NCBI GenBank assembly: GCA_030599585.1
Contig: JAUVNS010000001.1
Location: 347,118-411,117 of the forward strand
Source of the DNA: Promethearchaeota archaeon
GTDB taxonomy: Archaea; Asgardarchaeota; Lokiarchaeia; Sigyniarchaeales; SOKP01
Reading direction: 5' to 3'
DNA length: 64,000 nucleotides
Shown piece after piece: positions 20,311-29,164 of the stretch. Below the pieces are notes generated by a model. It was not told the origin of the DNA. It ran no database searches and was given only the letters and a program-made list of their open reading frames with translations. Positions within the stretch are counted from its first letter, which is position 1. Every line of letters starts with the position of its first letter. A program made the position numbers and the translations under genes.

Positions 20311-21195
20311 ATGCACTTAGAACCCGAATGTATACCGTGTCTTATTAATCAAGTATTGAGAGCCTTTCAATTGTTGGAACCTGATACACCCCGTGAGATA
20401 ATTATAGATACTCAGAAGAAGTTAATGAATTATCTCGTGGATTTTGATATCGAAAAAAGAGCATCTCCGATAATCGGTAAAGTAGCATACACCCTTGTTG
20501 CTGAAGCTTTAGGTGTAAAAGATCCCTACGCCTCAATAAAGAAAAAATACAATCAATTAGCTTTACAATTCTACAATGAGGCTAGAAATATAGTTACTAA
20601 GGCTGAAGATCCTTTATTTGAAGCAATTGTAGTTGCTGCTCTTGGAAATACGATAGATTTTGGCACCAGTCATAAGATCGACTTCATTAACGATATTAAA
20701 AACTTTACACCAGACAAGTTAGCAATAAACGACTACGACGCATTTAAACAGTCACTTCTGGATACTGACCACTTACTTATTTTATTAGATAATGCCGGGG
20801 AGATTGTATTTGATAAGTTATTAGTAGAAACTCTCCTCAAAACTTTTCCAGAGCTAAAAATTACTTGTTCGGTTCGATCAGCCCCAATTATCAACGATGC
20901 AACCTTGGACGACGCAATATTCGTTGGTTTAACTGATCTAGTGCAAGTCATAGAAGCAAGTGGCACACCGGGTATTTATCTTCCAACAACTACAGATGAG
21001 TTCAAGAAGCAGTTCTTTTTAAAGGGTGGCGTTATTTTATCAAAAGGTCAAGGTAATTTTGAAAGTTTACACGGTATGGAAATACCAGATAAAGAAGTAT
21101 ATTATTTGCTAAAGGCGAAGTGTTCTTTGATGGAAAGACTATTCTCCGTTAAACAAGGAAACATTATTTTTAAGAGAAAAACTGAGAATTTTTAA
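20311..21195 (+). CDS. DUF89/ARMT1-like damage-control phosphatase family protein
   Basis: MHLEPECIPCLINQVLRAFQLL; LLDNAGEIVFDKLLVETLL; GVILSKGQGNFESL. Confidence 0.9.
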   Translation: MHLEPECIPCLINQVLRAFQLLEPDTPREIIIDTQKKLMNYLVDFDIEKRASPIIGKVAYTLVAEALGVKDPYASIKKKYNQLALQFYNEARNIVTKAEDPLFEAIVVAALGNTIDFGTSHKIDFINDIKNFTPDKLAINDYDAFKQSLLDTDHLLILLDNAGEIVFDKLLVETLLKTFPELKITCSVRSAPIINDATLDDAIFVGLTDLVQVIEASGTPGIYLPTTTDEFKKQFFLKGGVILSKGQGNFESLHGMEIPDKEVYYLLKAKCSLMERLFSVKQGNIIFKRKTENF

Positions 21196-21244
21196 AGTTG
21201 TAAAAAGAGAAAAAGGTTGCGAATTAGAATTTAGATTAGTTCTT

Positions 21245-21736
21245 TTAGTTTCTCGTCTGTGCGATTGCTTCAGTGAAAAATCCAAAGTCTCGGATTTCTT
21301 TTTTAGAACTTCCACCATTAACTCGGTTGAAGTACTCAACAATTTGGTCGTATAAGATTTTTTTAAACGATTCAAACTGAGAAACATCGGTACAATCGCT
21401 GATTTCGTTTTTGTAGAGGTGATAAAACATATCTAGTGCTTTTTCTGCTTCATCCCTTATATCTTCTTTGACAAAATCTTTATCCATTATCGCAATTAAA
21501 ACTAGGTCAAATTTATTTACAATTATCATCTGAATGGATAATCCTTTAATTGTGATTTCTTCGATCTTTCCCAGACTCTCCGATCCAAATAGGGATAACG
21601 CACCTACAAACGATGAGAGCAACATAGGATTAATTTCAGAATCCAAAATGAGATCTAATAAATATATACCAGTTTCTTTGCAAATTACAATCCCTTTTAA
21701 AAGCCTTGAAACATCTGATTTTTGAATTGAGTTAAT
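21245..21736 (-). CDS. Roadblock/longin-type domain protein; probable ATT start
   Basis: Track ORF starts at an internal TTG (21646). The same frame is open upstream to 21742 and encodes NSIQKSDVSRLLKGIVICKETGIYLLDLILDSEINPMLLSSFVGALSLFG; no ATG/GTG/TTG in the extension; AAAGGT lies 8 nt before an ATT. Confidence 0.6.
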   Translation of the reverse strand: MNSIQKSDVSRLLKGIVICKETGIYLLDLILDSEINPMLLSSFVGALSLFGSESLGKIEEITIKGLSIQMIIVNKFDLVLIAIMDKDFVKEDIRDEAEKALDMFYHLYKNEISDCTDVSQFESFKKILYDQIVEYFNRVNGGSSKKEIRDFGFFTEAIAQTRN

Positions 21737-21978
21737 TTTAGATTACCTTTACTCTGTTATTATGAAGATTTTCTAATTCTCCAATTGAGTATTAAAATCA
21801 TATAATTAAATGCTTAAAATCTTTTATAATTTATCAGACGATATATCATGGTGATATATACTCCCAGAGTTCATAGGACTTTAAGGACTTTTATCTTTTT
21901 GTCGGTTATAGCACATTAATAATTTATCTCTCTAAACAAATACTTGATATTTTATAATCGATAACTTTATTTTCTTAT

Positions 21979-21990
21979 GAATACTCATTC
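21979..21990. promoter_or_regulatory. Inverted-repeat site GAATACTCATTC upstream of a NifX-like gene
   Basis: One mismatch to GAATAATCATTC; 34 nt before the start at 22025. Confidence 0.5.
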
Positions 21991-22024
21991 AATCAAAATA
22001 ATATTTAAATTAAAGCTGATATAA

Positions 22025-22414
22025 ATGAATCAAGTTATAGGAATTCCTTCCGATGGACCAGAACTATCAGATGCAATATCAGAACATTTTGGTCATTGTC
22101 GTTATTATGTAGGAATCGAAATTGACGAAGAAAAAAATGTGAAGAAGTTGTTTTCTTTACAAAATAATGGGCATCAGGGTTGTATGGAACCAGTGAACGA
22201 CATGAAGCAAAGAAGCGTAACAGACATGATCGTAGGAGGCATAGGTGGACGACCGTATGCAGGGTTCACTCACTATGGAATTGGGTTATTTAAAGGAGTA
22301 AAGGGAACTCTATCTGATAATATCCAACTATTTTTACAAGGTAATTTACAATCGCTAAATGAGCCCCAATGTGCAGGTAGCGGTAATGGTCACTCAGATC
22401 ATAACTGCCAATAA
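22025..22414 (+). CDS. NifX/NifB-type protein
   Basis: IGIPSDGPELSDAISEHFGHCRYYVGIEI; GGIGGRPYAGFTHYGIGLFKGV; C-terminal GHSDHNC. Confidence 0.85.
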   Translation: MNQVIGIPSDGPELSDAISEHFGHCRYYVGIEIDEEKNVKKLFSLQNNGHQGCMEPVNDMKQRSVTDMIVGGIGGRPYAGFTHYGIGLFKGVKGTLSDNIQLFLQGNLQSLNEPQCAGSGNGHSDHNCQ

Positions 22415-22441
22415 AAATTAAAATAAAAAATTATAAAAAAA

Positions 22442-23314
22442 TTATTTTTCTAATTCTTCTCTTATTTTAGATACAGCTGCTTTAAAAGCCTTAGTGCTTG
22501 CGCTCTCAGGATATTTTAATATAAATGGTAATCCCTTATCTCCTTGTTGACTAACTTCGACTTCAAAAGGAATTTGTCCTAAAAAGGTTATATTAAAATC
22601 TTTGGAGGCCTTTTCTGCGCCACCAGGAGGATAAAGATCAATATATTCGCTACAATGAGGGCATTTAAAACCAGACATATTTTCAATTATCCCAAGGACA
22701 TGTCTTTTCATTGTTTTTGCCATTACAATTGTCTTTCGAGCGTCCATAAGCGCAACTTCTTGCGGTGTGGATACAACAACTACATTTTCGTCTGGAATTA
22801 GTTGCAGTATATCAAGAGTTTCATCAGATGTGCCAGGAGGTAAATCACAGATTAAGTAATCAAGGTCTCCCCATATTGCTTCTCCTAAAAATTGTCTTAC
22901 TGCTGACATTTTCATTGGACCTCGCCAAATTACTGGAGTATCGCTATCTTGTATCAGAAAGGCCATACTAACGACTTTCGTTTTTAAAGGACCTTCAACG
23001 GGATAGAACTTCTTTGCGTCGGGGTCAACTCGAGGTCTAACATTAGGGTCAATACCTAACATCTTAGTTACATTAGGCCCCGTTATGTCTACATCCAATA
23101 TCCCTACGCGTAAACCCACACTTGCTAAACTCATTGCAAGGTTTACTGCTACAGTTGTTTTACCAACGCCTCCCTTCCCTGATATGACCACGATCTTATG
23201 TTTTATTTTAGCCATATTTTCATTAATATTCAGCGTTTGCTGGTCCAGTACCTCTTCCTTTCCTTTGTTTACCATTTCTTTTAAATCTATATCGGGTATT
23301 TTATCTTCTCCCAT
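22442..23314 (-). CDS. Mrp/NBP35/ApbC-family P-loop ATPase (Fe-S carrier)
   Basis: SGKGGVGKTTVAVNLA; CDLPPGTSDETLDILQ; GIIENMSGFKCPHC. Confidence 0.93.
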   Translation of the reverse strand: MGEDKIPDIDLKEMVNKGKEEVLDQQTLNINENMAKIKHKIVVISGKGGVGKTTVAVNLAMSLASVGLRVGILDVDITGPNVTKMLGIDPNVRPRVDPDAKKFYPVEGPLKTKVVSMAFLIQDSDTPVIWRGPMKMSAVRQFLGEAIWGDLDYLICDLPPGTSDETLDILQLIPDENVVVVSTPQEVALMDARKTIVMAKTMKRHVLGIIENMSGFKCPHCSEYIDLYPPGGAEKASKDFNITFLGQIPFEVEVSQQGDKGLPFILKYPESASTKAFKAAVSKIREELEK

Positions 23315-23492
23315 AATTCATTCACTTTTTCAATTGATTTTAACTATTAATTTCTTTAATTTATGCTTATGATTTTAGATATACAATTATTCCCTTTAAT
23401 TTATCGTTAATATTTTGAAAAGGCTTACGTGCTTTCAATTATATTTCAGTTCAATTTATCAAGATTTAATTATAAAATCTAAATCATTTTAT

Positions 23493-23504
23493 GAATAATT
23501 ATTC
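23493..23504. promoter_or_regulatory. Perfect palindrome GAATAATTATTC between divergent Mrp and NifX-like genes
   Basis: Direct reading; lies midway in the divergent intergenic region. Confidence 0.55.
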
Positions 23505-23683
23505 TTTATTAAATAATTTTTCCCTCATAATATTTAAGGAATTGGCATAGAAATTTATTTGGAATCTGAGGTTGAATATATAGTTGAATATATAATAATT
23601 TTTTAAATTTTTAGTTAATTATTCAAGTTAGTTAAGTATAAATCAAATTATGTTTAAGAATAGTATATAGAGGTTACACTAAA

Positions 23684-24070
23684 ATGGAAATAATAGCAAT
23701 ACCGACTTTTAGGGATGGGGGATTAAATGAAAAAGTCCACCCCAAATTTGGAATGTGCGAGAGTTTTACTTTCATTACATTAGATAATAATGAAATTACG
23801 CAAGTTAAAGTAATTGAAAATTCTGCGGCTGAAGAAACTCGAAGTAGAGGAACTTTGGCAGCTAAAATTGTTAGAAATAATGGCGCCGAAAAGTTGATTG
23901 TTAAGAAGTTGGGGCCAAATGCTTCCAGGGCACTAAACTCAGTAAAGGTTAAAACATACCAATCTCCTGATGGAAGCATACTCGTAAAAGATTTAGTAGC
24001 TCTTTACTCAAAGGGAAAATTAAAAATAACTCCGGCAGAAGATCTTATATTTGATAAAGATTTAGCGTAA
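23684..24070 (+). CDS. NifX/NifB-type protein
   Basis: MEIIAIPTFRDGGLNEKVHPKFGMCESFTFITLDNNEITQVKVIEN, paralogous to 24293..24733. Confidence 0.8.
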   Translation: MEIIAIPTFRDGGLNEKVHPKFGMCESFTFITLDNNEITQVKVIENSAAEETRSRGTLAAKIVRNNGAEKLIVKKLGPNASRALNSVKVKTYQSPDGSILVKDLVALYSKGKLKITPAEDLIFDKDLA

Positions 24071-24219
24071 ACTCTAATCCTTTGTGGAATTTTTATAGAG
24101 TGCTCCTTTTTTTTAAATCAGAAACTAATAAATTGCATTTTTAAGAAAACAAGTTGGTAATCCTTCTGAGTTTTACGAAGAATGTTTATAAGTTATTTGT
24201 TCTTCGTGATAATTATTTA

Positions 24220-24231
24220 GAATAATTATTC
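24220..24231. promoter_or_regulatory. Perfect palindrome GAATAATTATTC upstream of a NifX-like gene
   Basis: Direct reading; about 61 nt before the start at 24293. Confidence 0.6.
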
Positions 24232-24292
24232 ATAAAACTTAAATTCTAATAAAATTTAGTTTACTCATACTTTAAATGGTGATATATAAAAA

Positions 24293-24733
24293 ATGGTAAT
24301 AATAGGTATTCCTACTTTTGGAAATCAAGGCTTGAAAGAGGTTATGAATCAACGTTTTGGAAGGTGCAGCAGCTTCACATTTGTTACAATTGAGAATAAC
24401 GAAATAGTAGAAGTTAAATCAGTTGCGAATGATGCGCAGGGTGCAATGGGTGGTGCGGGAATTGCAGCAGCTCAGGTCATTGGTAATAACGGAGCCACAG
24501 AGGTCATTGTAGGAAATTTAGGTCCTAACGCAATGAATTCTTTAAGCGCTTTAAATTTTAAAGTTTATCAATCACCGGGTGGAAGTTTAACCGTGAAAGA
24601 ATTGATAGATTTACGTTTAAGTGATAAATTGTCAGTTCTTACATCTTCAAATGTTGGAGCTCACGCAGGTATGGGCGGTGGACGAGGCGCAGGCATGGGT
24701 GGCGGTGGCGGTAGAGGTAGAGGTAGACAATAA
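24293..24733 (+). CDS. NifX/NifB-type protein with Gly/Arg-rich tail
   Basis: IGIPTFGNQGLKEVMNQRFGRCSSFTFVTIENNEIVEVK; tail GMGGGRGAGMGGGGGRGRGRQ. Confidence 0.85.
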   Translation: MVIIGIPTFGNQGLKEVMNQRFGRCSSFTFVTIENNEIVEVKSVANDAQGAMGGAGIAAAQVIGNNGATEVIVGNLGPNAMNSLSALNFKVYQSPGGSLTVKELIDLRLSDKLSVLTSSNVGAHAGMGGGRGAGMGGGGGRGRGRQ

Positions 24734-24789
24734 TTTTAATTAAGTAAAAACAATTTAAACACCTTAGTTAATAAGAAGCAAGATTAAAA

Positions 24790-25707
24790 ATGGTCAAACC
24801 TAAAATTATTTGTGTTACAGGTGGCAAGGGCGGGACGGGGAAAACATTAGTAGCCGTGAATTTGGCAATAATGTTTAAAAACAGAGGATATAAAGTACTT
24901 CTTATCGACGGAGATGTTGAGAACCCTAATACTTTTTTATTATTAAGCGCAAAACTTAAAAACAAATCGGAAGTCCTTTATTTCCTACCTAAAATAATAG
25001 AAGATAAATGTAATAAGTGTGGGCTGTGCGCAGAAAATTGTGGAACACACGCACTATTATATATAAAAGATTCCTATCCAATTCCTATATCAGCTGTTTG
25101 CTCAGGATGCAAATTATGCTATAAAATTTGTCCAACTAACGCCATTGAACCGGACTTAAAAGTTATTGGATGGACTTATACAGCTTCCGCATTTAATATA
25201 GATCTTTTTTTAGGCGAATTAAAGCCATCCGAAGCGCGCTCAGCCGTGATTGTAAATAAACTGATGGAGAATTTAGAAGAGGTTATAGAAAAAGAGCCAG
25301 AAAAATACGACATCGTTATATTGGATACAGCGCCTGGAGCTCATTGCGACGTAGAAGAATTAATTAATGGAGCAGATTTTGTCATACCAGTTACAGAGCC
25401 CACGAGGTTCGGAAAGCTCGATTTATTGAGAATTATAGAATTGATTAATTTATTGAAAAAAGAATACAAGGCTATTGTGAATCGATCATCGCTGCTTGGG
25501 TATAAGGAGAAATTTTTAAAAGAATTAGAAGAAAAGGGTGTAGAAGTTTTAGGTGACATTCCTTTAGACGAAGAAATAGTGAGTTCGTATTGTCAAGGGA
25601 TTCCTTTAATGGAAGAAACAAGCAAATTTGATAGGGATGGAGCTGGCTACAAATCGTTCAAGCAAATTTTTGAGAATCTAATGGAGTGGGGTGAATTTTC
25701 AAATTGA
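24790..25707 (+). CDS. MinD-superfamily P-loop ATPase with inserted ferredoxin domain
   Basis: TGGKGGTGKTLVAVNLA; CNKCGLCAENCG...CSGCKLCYKICP. Confidence 0.92.
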   Translation: MVKPKIICVTGGKGGTGKTLVAVNLAIMFKNRGYKVLLIDGDVENPNTFLLLSAKLKNKSEVLYFLPKIIEDKCNKCGLCAENCGTHALLYIKDSYPIPISAVCSGCKLCYKICPTNAIEPDLKVIGWTYTASAFNIDLFLGELKPSEARSAVIVNKLMENLEEVIEKEPEKYDIVILDTAPGAHCDVEELINGADFVIPVTEPTRFGKLDLLRIIELINLLKKEYKAIVNRSSLLGYKEKFLKELEEKGVEVLGDIPLDEEIVSSYCQGIPLMEETSKFDRDGAGYKSFKQIFENLMEWGEFSN

Positions 25708-26627
25708 ATAGAAAGAAGATTGCCGTTATCTCTGGAAAAGGAGGAGTAGGAAAAACCTCCCTCGTAGCTTCGTTAGCTAGTTTAGCTCACAAAGATCATG
25801 ACGTTAATCTAATAGTATTAGATTGCGATGTTGATGCCCCTAATTTAGCCCTAATATTACCAGCTAAGGCTAAGGAAGATGTAGAAACCCAAGATATGTA
25901 TACTACAAAAAAAGCCACATTCTTAGGGGATAAATGCACACAATGCAAGCAATGTTATGACGAGCATTTTTGTGAGTTTAACGCGTTAAATTGGGACGAG
26001 AATAATAATATTCCTAGTATCGATTATTTAGCGTGTGAAGGGTGTGGGGCCTGTAAAGTTTTATGCCCTGAAAATGCTTTTGAAATTAATCCAGTTAAAA
26101 GCGGAGAAATAATATCTTATGAAACCAGTAGCGAATTACCTTTAATTTATGGAATAACTAAATTGGGAAGCACCACTTCTGGGTTATTGGTTTCAGAGGT
26201 TAAGGAACACGCCAATCATCTCGAAAAATATGAAGATGCAAACCTGATTCTAATTGACGGTCCACCAGGAATAGGATGCCCCGTAATTGCTACAGTTTCT
26301 GGTTTAGACTATGTAGTTGCAATAACAGAGCCAACACCTTCAGGAATACACGATTTAAAACGAGCACTTGAAATGGTTACCCAGTTTAACATTCCTTTCG
26401 GGATTGTCATAAATAAAGCAGATTTAAAAAGCGCGTCCCAAAAACAATTAAACAGCTACATTAAAAAATCGAGTCATGAAATTTTAGGCAAAATTAACTT
26501 CGATCTGTCTATCCCGGAAGCAATGTCCTACGCAAAACCTGTTGTAGATTACGCACCCGAATCAGACGCTAGTCAAGCAATTAACAGAATATACACAAAA
26601 CTAAAACACATTCTCTCAAAATTATAA
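25704..26627 (+). CDS. MinD-superfamily P-loop ATPase with inserted ferredoxin domain
   Basis: SGKGGVGKTSLVASLA; CTQCKQC...CEGCGACKVLCP; 4-nt overlap with the previous gene. Confidence 0.92.
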   Translation: MNRKKIAVISGKGGVGKTSLVASLASLAHKDHDVNLIVLDCDVDAPNLALILPAKAKEDVETQDMYTTKKATFLGDKCTQCKQCYDEHFCEFNALNWDENNNIPSIDYLACEGCGACKVLCPENAFEINPVKSGEIISYETSSELPLIYGITKLGSTTSGLLVSEVKEHANHLEKYEDANLILIDGPPGIGCPVIATVSGLDYVVAITEPTPSGIHDLKRALEMVTQFNIPFGIVINKADLKSASQKQLNSYIKKSSHEILGKINFDLSIPEAMSYAKPVVDYAPESDASQAINRIYTKLKHILSKL

Positions 26628-26671
26628 TAAAACTAAAAAAAAAAAGATGGATTTAAATTAAAATTATTTTT

Positions 26672-28102
26672 TTATGCGAATCCAAGTTCTTGGAGCTTTT
26701 TCTTATTTTCCATCCATATTTGTGGTGTAATTGGGTAAAATTTCCAATATATTAAAAGACAGAAGATTAAGATTATTGCAGGGATAAGACTCATATGCAG
26801 ACGGATTCCTATTTGCGCAGCAGGAGATTGTGTTGATGCACCTTCAACAAAACCAGTAATCACATGCACAATTGTAAATATAGCAATTTGAGCAGCTCGA
26901 GCGAAACGAGACAAGAACGCTGAAATGCCTACAGTTGTACCCCTATTTGGTGATTTAGTTAATAATACTCTCTCATCAAGAACATCTGAGAAGTATATTG
27001 TCATTAAAGTCCAAAAGTTTCCCATAGTAAAACCCAAAATGAACTGATATATCATAGAATCCCATATACCAACGTAAAATGTGGTTAAAAAACCTCCTAC
27101 AATTAGACAAACCCCACCTATTAATGCCGTTTTCTTATTATTTTTAACTTTTTTTGCGACCCATATCCAAAAGGGAACTGATACAAGAGCACCATTTAAA
27201 AACAGTGCGAATAAAAGTATCATGTTAACTTCAACGCCAAAGGGTGGTCCAGGTAATACAAAGTTGACAGCATAAGGTATGGAAGCTGTTAAAGACCCCG
27301 TCACCAATTGAAATCCAAAAAACAAAATAATATAGTAGACAAAGCTTTTCTGTTTTAAGGTTGATTTTAAGGCAGCTACAAAGCTTTGAGGCTTCTCTTT
27401 ACTGATGTAATATCTCTCAATCATTTCTTTATTCTCACGCATTCCAGGGAGCATTATTAGAGAAATCGGAACTATTGTGAAAACAATAAGCATTATCATT
27501 GGTAAATAAGCTGCTTGATTGTCTATTCCGCCAAAAAGACCAAGGATTATTGGAGGGACTATATTTGCAACGGGCAAAGCTAACATGGAAAGGGGAGTTC
27601 CCCAACCTCTAGCTTTTCTACGGGCTTTATCAGTCCGAAATTTATCAACAAAAAGTCCTTCTACATTAACAAAACAGATCGTGTAAAGAGAATCGAATAA
27701 AACAGTTGTAAATACAATCCACCAAAAAAAGGGCATTGGATCTGTCGCGGGATTACCAGCGGGAGGCATAAATACGAGAGCAAGGACAAAATTTGCGGGG
27801 ATTATACCAATTACTATCCAAATGAATCGTTTTCCAATCTTTCGTGTATATTTCGTTATTCGATCTGTAAGGTGACCAAGTAGAGGGTCATTTATTGCAT
27901 CCCAGACTGTGAAGATGAGCATTGCCAAAAACACATATATGATATTTAAGCCAACAACACTCTCGTAAAAGAACATTAGATATGCATTAAACACTCCATA
28001 TGCTAACATACTCCAGAAACCAGCTGATCCGTAAGAAATCGTATTAAGTAATGAGGGTTCTTTATATTCGGTAATAGATGTTTCTTCTTTTGTTTCATTC
28101 AT
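26672..28102 (-). CDS. MFS/GPH-type transporter
   Basis: Multi-TM; FTVWDAINDPLLGHLTDRITKYTRKIGKRFIWI motif. Confidence 0.88.
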   Translation of the reverse strand: MNETKEETSITEYKEPSLLNTISYGSAGFWSMLAYGVFNAYLMFFYESVVGLNIIYVFLAMLIFTVWDAINDPLLGHLTDRITKYTRKIGKRFIWIVIGIIPANFVLALVFMPPAGNPATDPMPFFWWIVFTTVLFDSLYTICFVNVEGLFVDKFRTDKARRKARGWGTPLSMLALPVANIVPPIILGLFGGIDNQAAYLPMIMLIVFTIVPISLIMLPGMRENKEMIERYYISKEKPQSFVAALKSTLKQKSFVYYIILFFGFQLVTGSLTASIPYAVNFVLPGPPFGVEVNMILLFALFLNGALVSVPFWIWVAKKVKNNKKTALIGGVCLIVGGFLTTFYVGIWDSMIYQFILGFTMGNFWTLMTIYFSDVLDERVLLTKSPNRGTTVGISAFLSRFARAAQIAIFTIVHVITGFVEGASTQSPAAQIGIRLHMSLIPAIILIFCLLIYWKFYPITPQIWMENKKKLQELGFA

Positions 28103-28286
28103 TCATGAATCACTTTTTTTTAATCATTTTTTTTTTAAATTATAAATTCAGAACAAACTATAATTTACCAACCTTTTATATAAAGATTCCTTATCGAGAA
28201 AAATTTGATGAGATTAAATTGTGCTATTTTTAAATAAAAAAGAATGAATTAGTGTTATTTTTAAGGAAAAAAAAAATAATTCGATT

Positions 28287-29129
28287 TTAATAAATTTTAG
28301 GCTTTGCTGGCGGATTTCCTAACATTTCTGAGGTCAATTGTTGGAAATTATCGAAATGTCCTGGTAAGGTTTTTTGAACAAAAAAGGCTTCAGCTGCTTT
28401 TATATCCATTTTATTTCCGATTGCTGTCGCCATTGAACGATAAAGTCTATTTGCGTATTTTGTAAGTTTTCTAAGTTCATCTGGAGATACATTGGCAGGA
28501 TCGATTTTGGGGGCGAATAATTTTGCTAGAAGTTCAAGAGTGGCTTCAAATTTTAAAGCTGCTTCTATTTTTTTTTCTAAAGTTGAGCTAATATCAACAA
28601 AATAATTAGGTTTATGACCGAGTAGCCCCATAAACCAAACTTCTGAACATTCATAGGGTTCTACGCCCTTTTTAATTTGATCAGTATAAAGGAGCGGAAA
28701 CGCTGCAAATGCTGCTGCTTCGGCTGCCATTCGTCCTACTATTAAATGATCGGGATGAACTTCATAAGCAACCCATGGATCAAATGTTACTACTCGATCT
28801 GCTTTTAACTTTCTAACAAAATAAACGAGCTTTTCTCGTAATTCGGGACCATTAATAAATCCCGCATCGGGGTAATCAAGAATTATAGTTTCTTTTACTC
28901 CAATTATTTCGTTCGCGGCTTTTAATTCTTTTTCCCGAGTAGCGGCAACTTGTTCCTTTGTTAAATCTCGCCTTAATGTTCCCACTTCGCCGCTAGTACA
29001 ACATAACGCATATATATTGTGTCCCTCTTCTGCCCATCTTGCTAGCGTCCCGGCACAAAATATAGAAAGATCGTCTGGGTGGGCAAATATCGCAACAATA
29101 TTCAAATTTTTAGATTCTATTTTAATCAC
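28287..29129 (-). CDS. PIG-L (LmbE-like) deacetylase
   Basis: AIFAHPDDLSIFCAGTLARWAEEGHNIYALCCTSGE; VHPDHLIVGRMAAEAA. Confidence 0.92.
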   Translation of the reverse strand: MIKIESKNLNIVAIFAHPDDLSIFCAGTLARWAEEGHNIYALCCTSGEVGTLRRDLTKEQVAATREKELKAANEIIGVKETIILDYPDAGFINGPELREKLVYFVRKLKADRVVTFDPWVAYEVHPDHLIVGRMAAEAAAFAAFPLLYTDQIKKGVEPYECSEVWFMGLLGHKPNYFVDISSTLEKKIEAALKFEATLELLAKLFAPKIDPANVSPDELRKLTKYANRLYRSMATAIGNKMDIKAAEAFFVQKTLPGHFDNFQQLTSEMLGNPPAKPKIY

Positions 29130-29164
29130 CTATGGTTATTATAATTTAAAAACCTCTTATAAGG

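Noticed and set aside
21890-21910. TTTTTGTCGGTTTAAGC (about 2930) and TTTTTGTCGGTTATAGC (about 21893) as a shared motif
   Set aside because: Only two copies with different gene contexts; could be chance.
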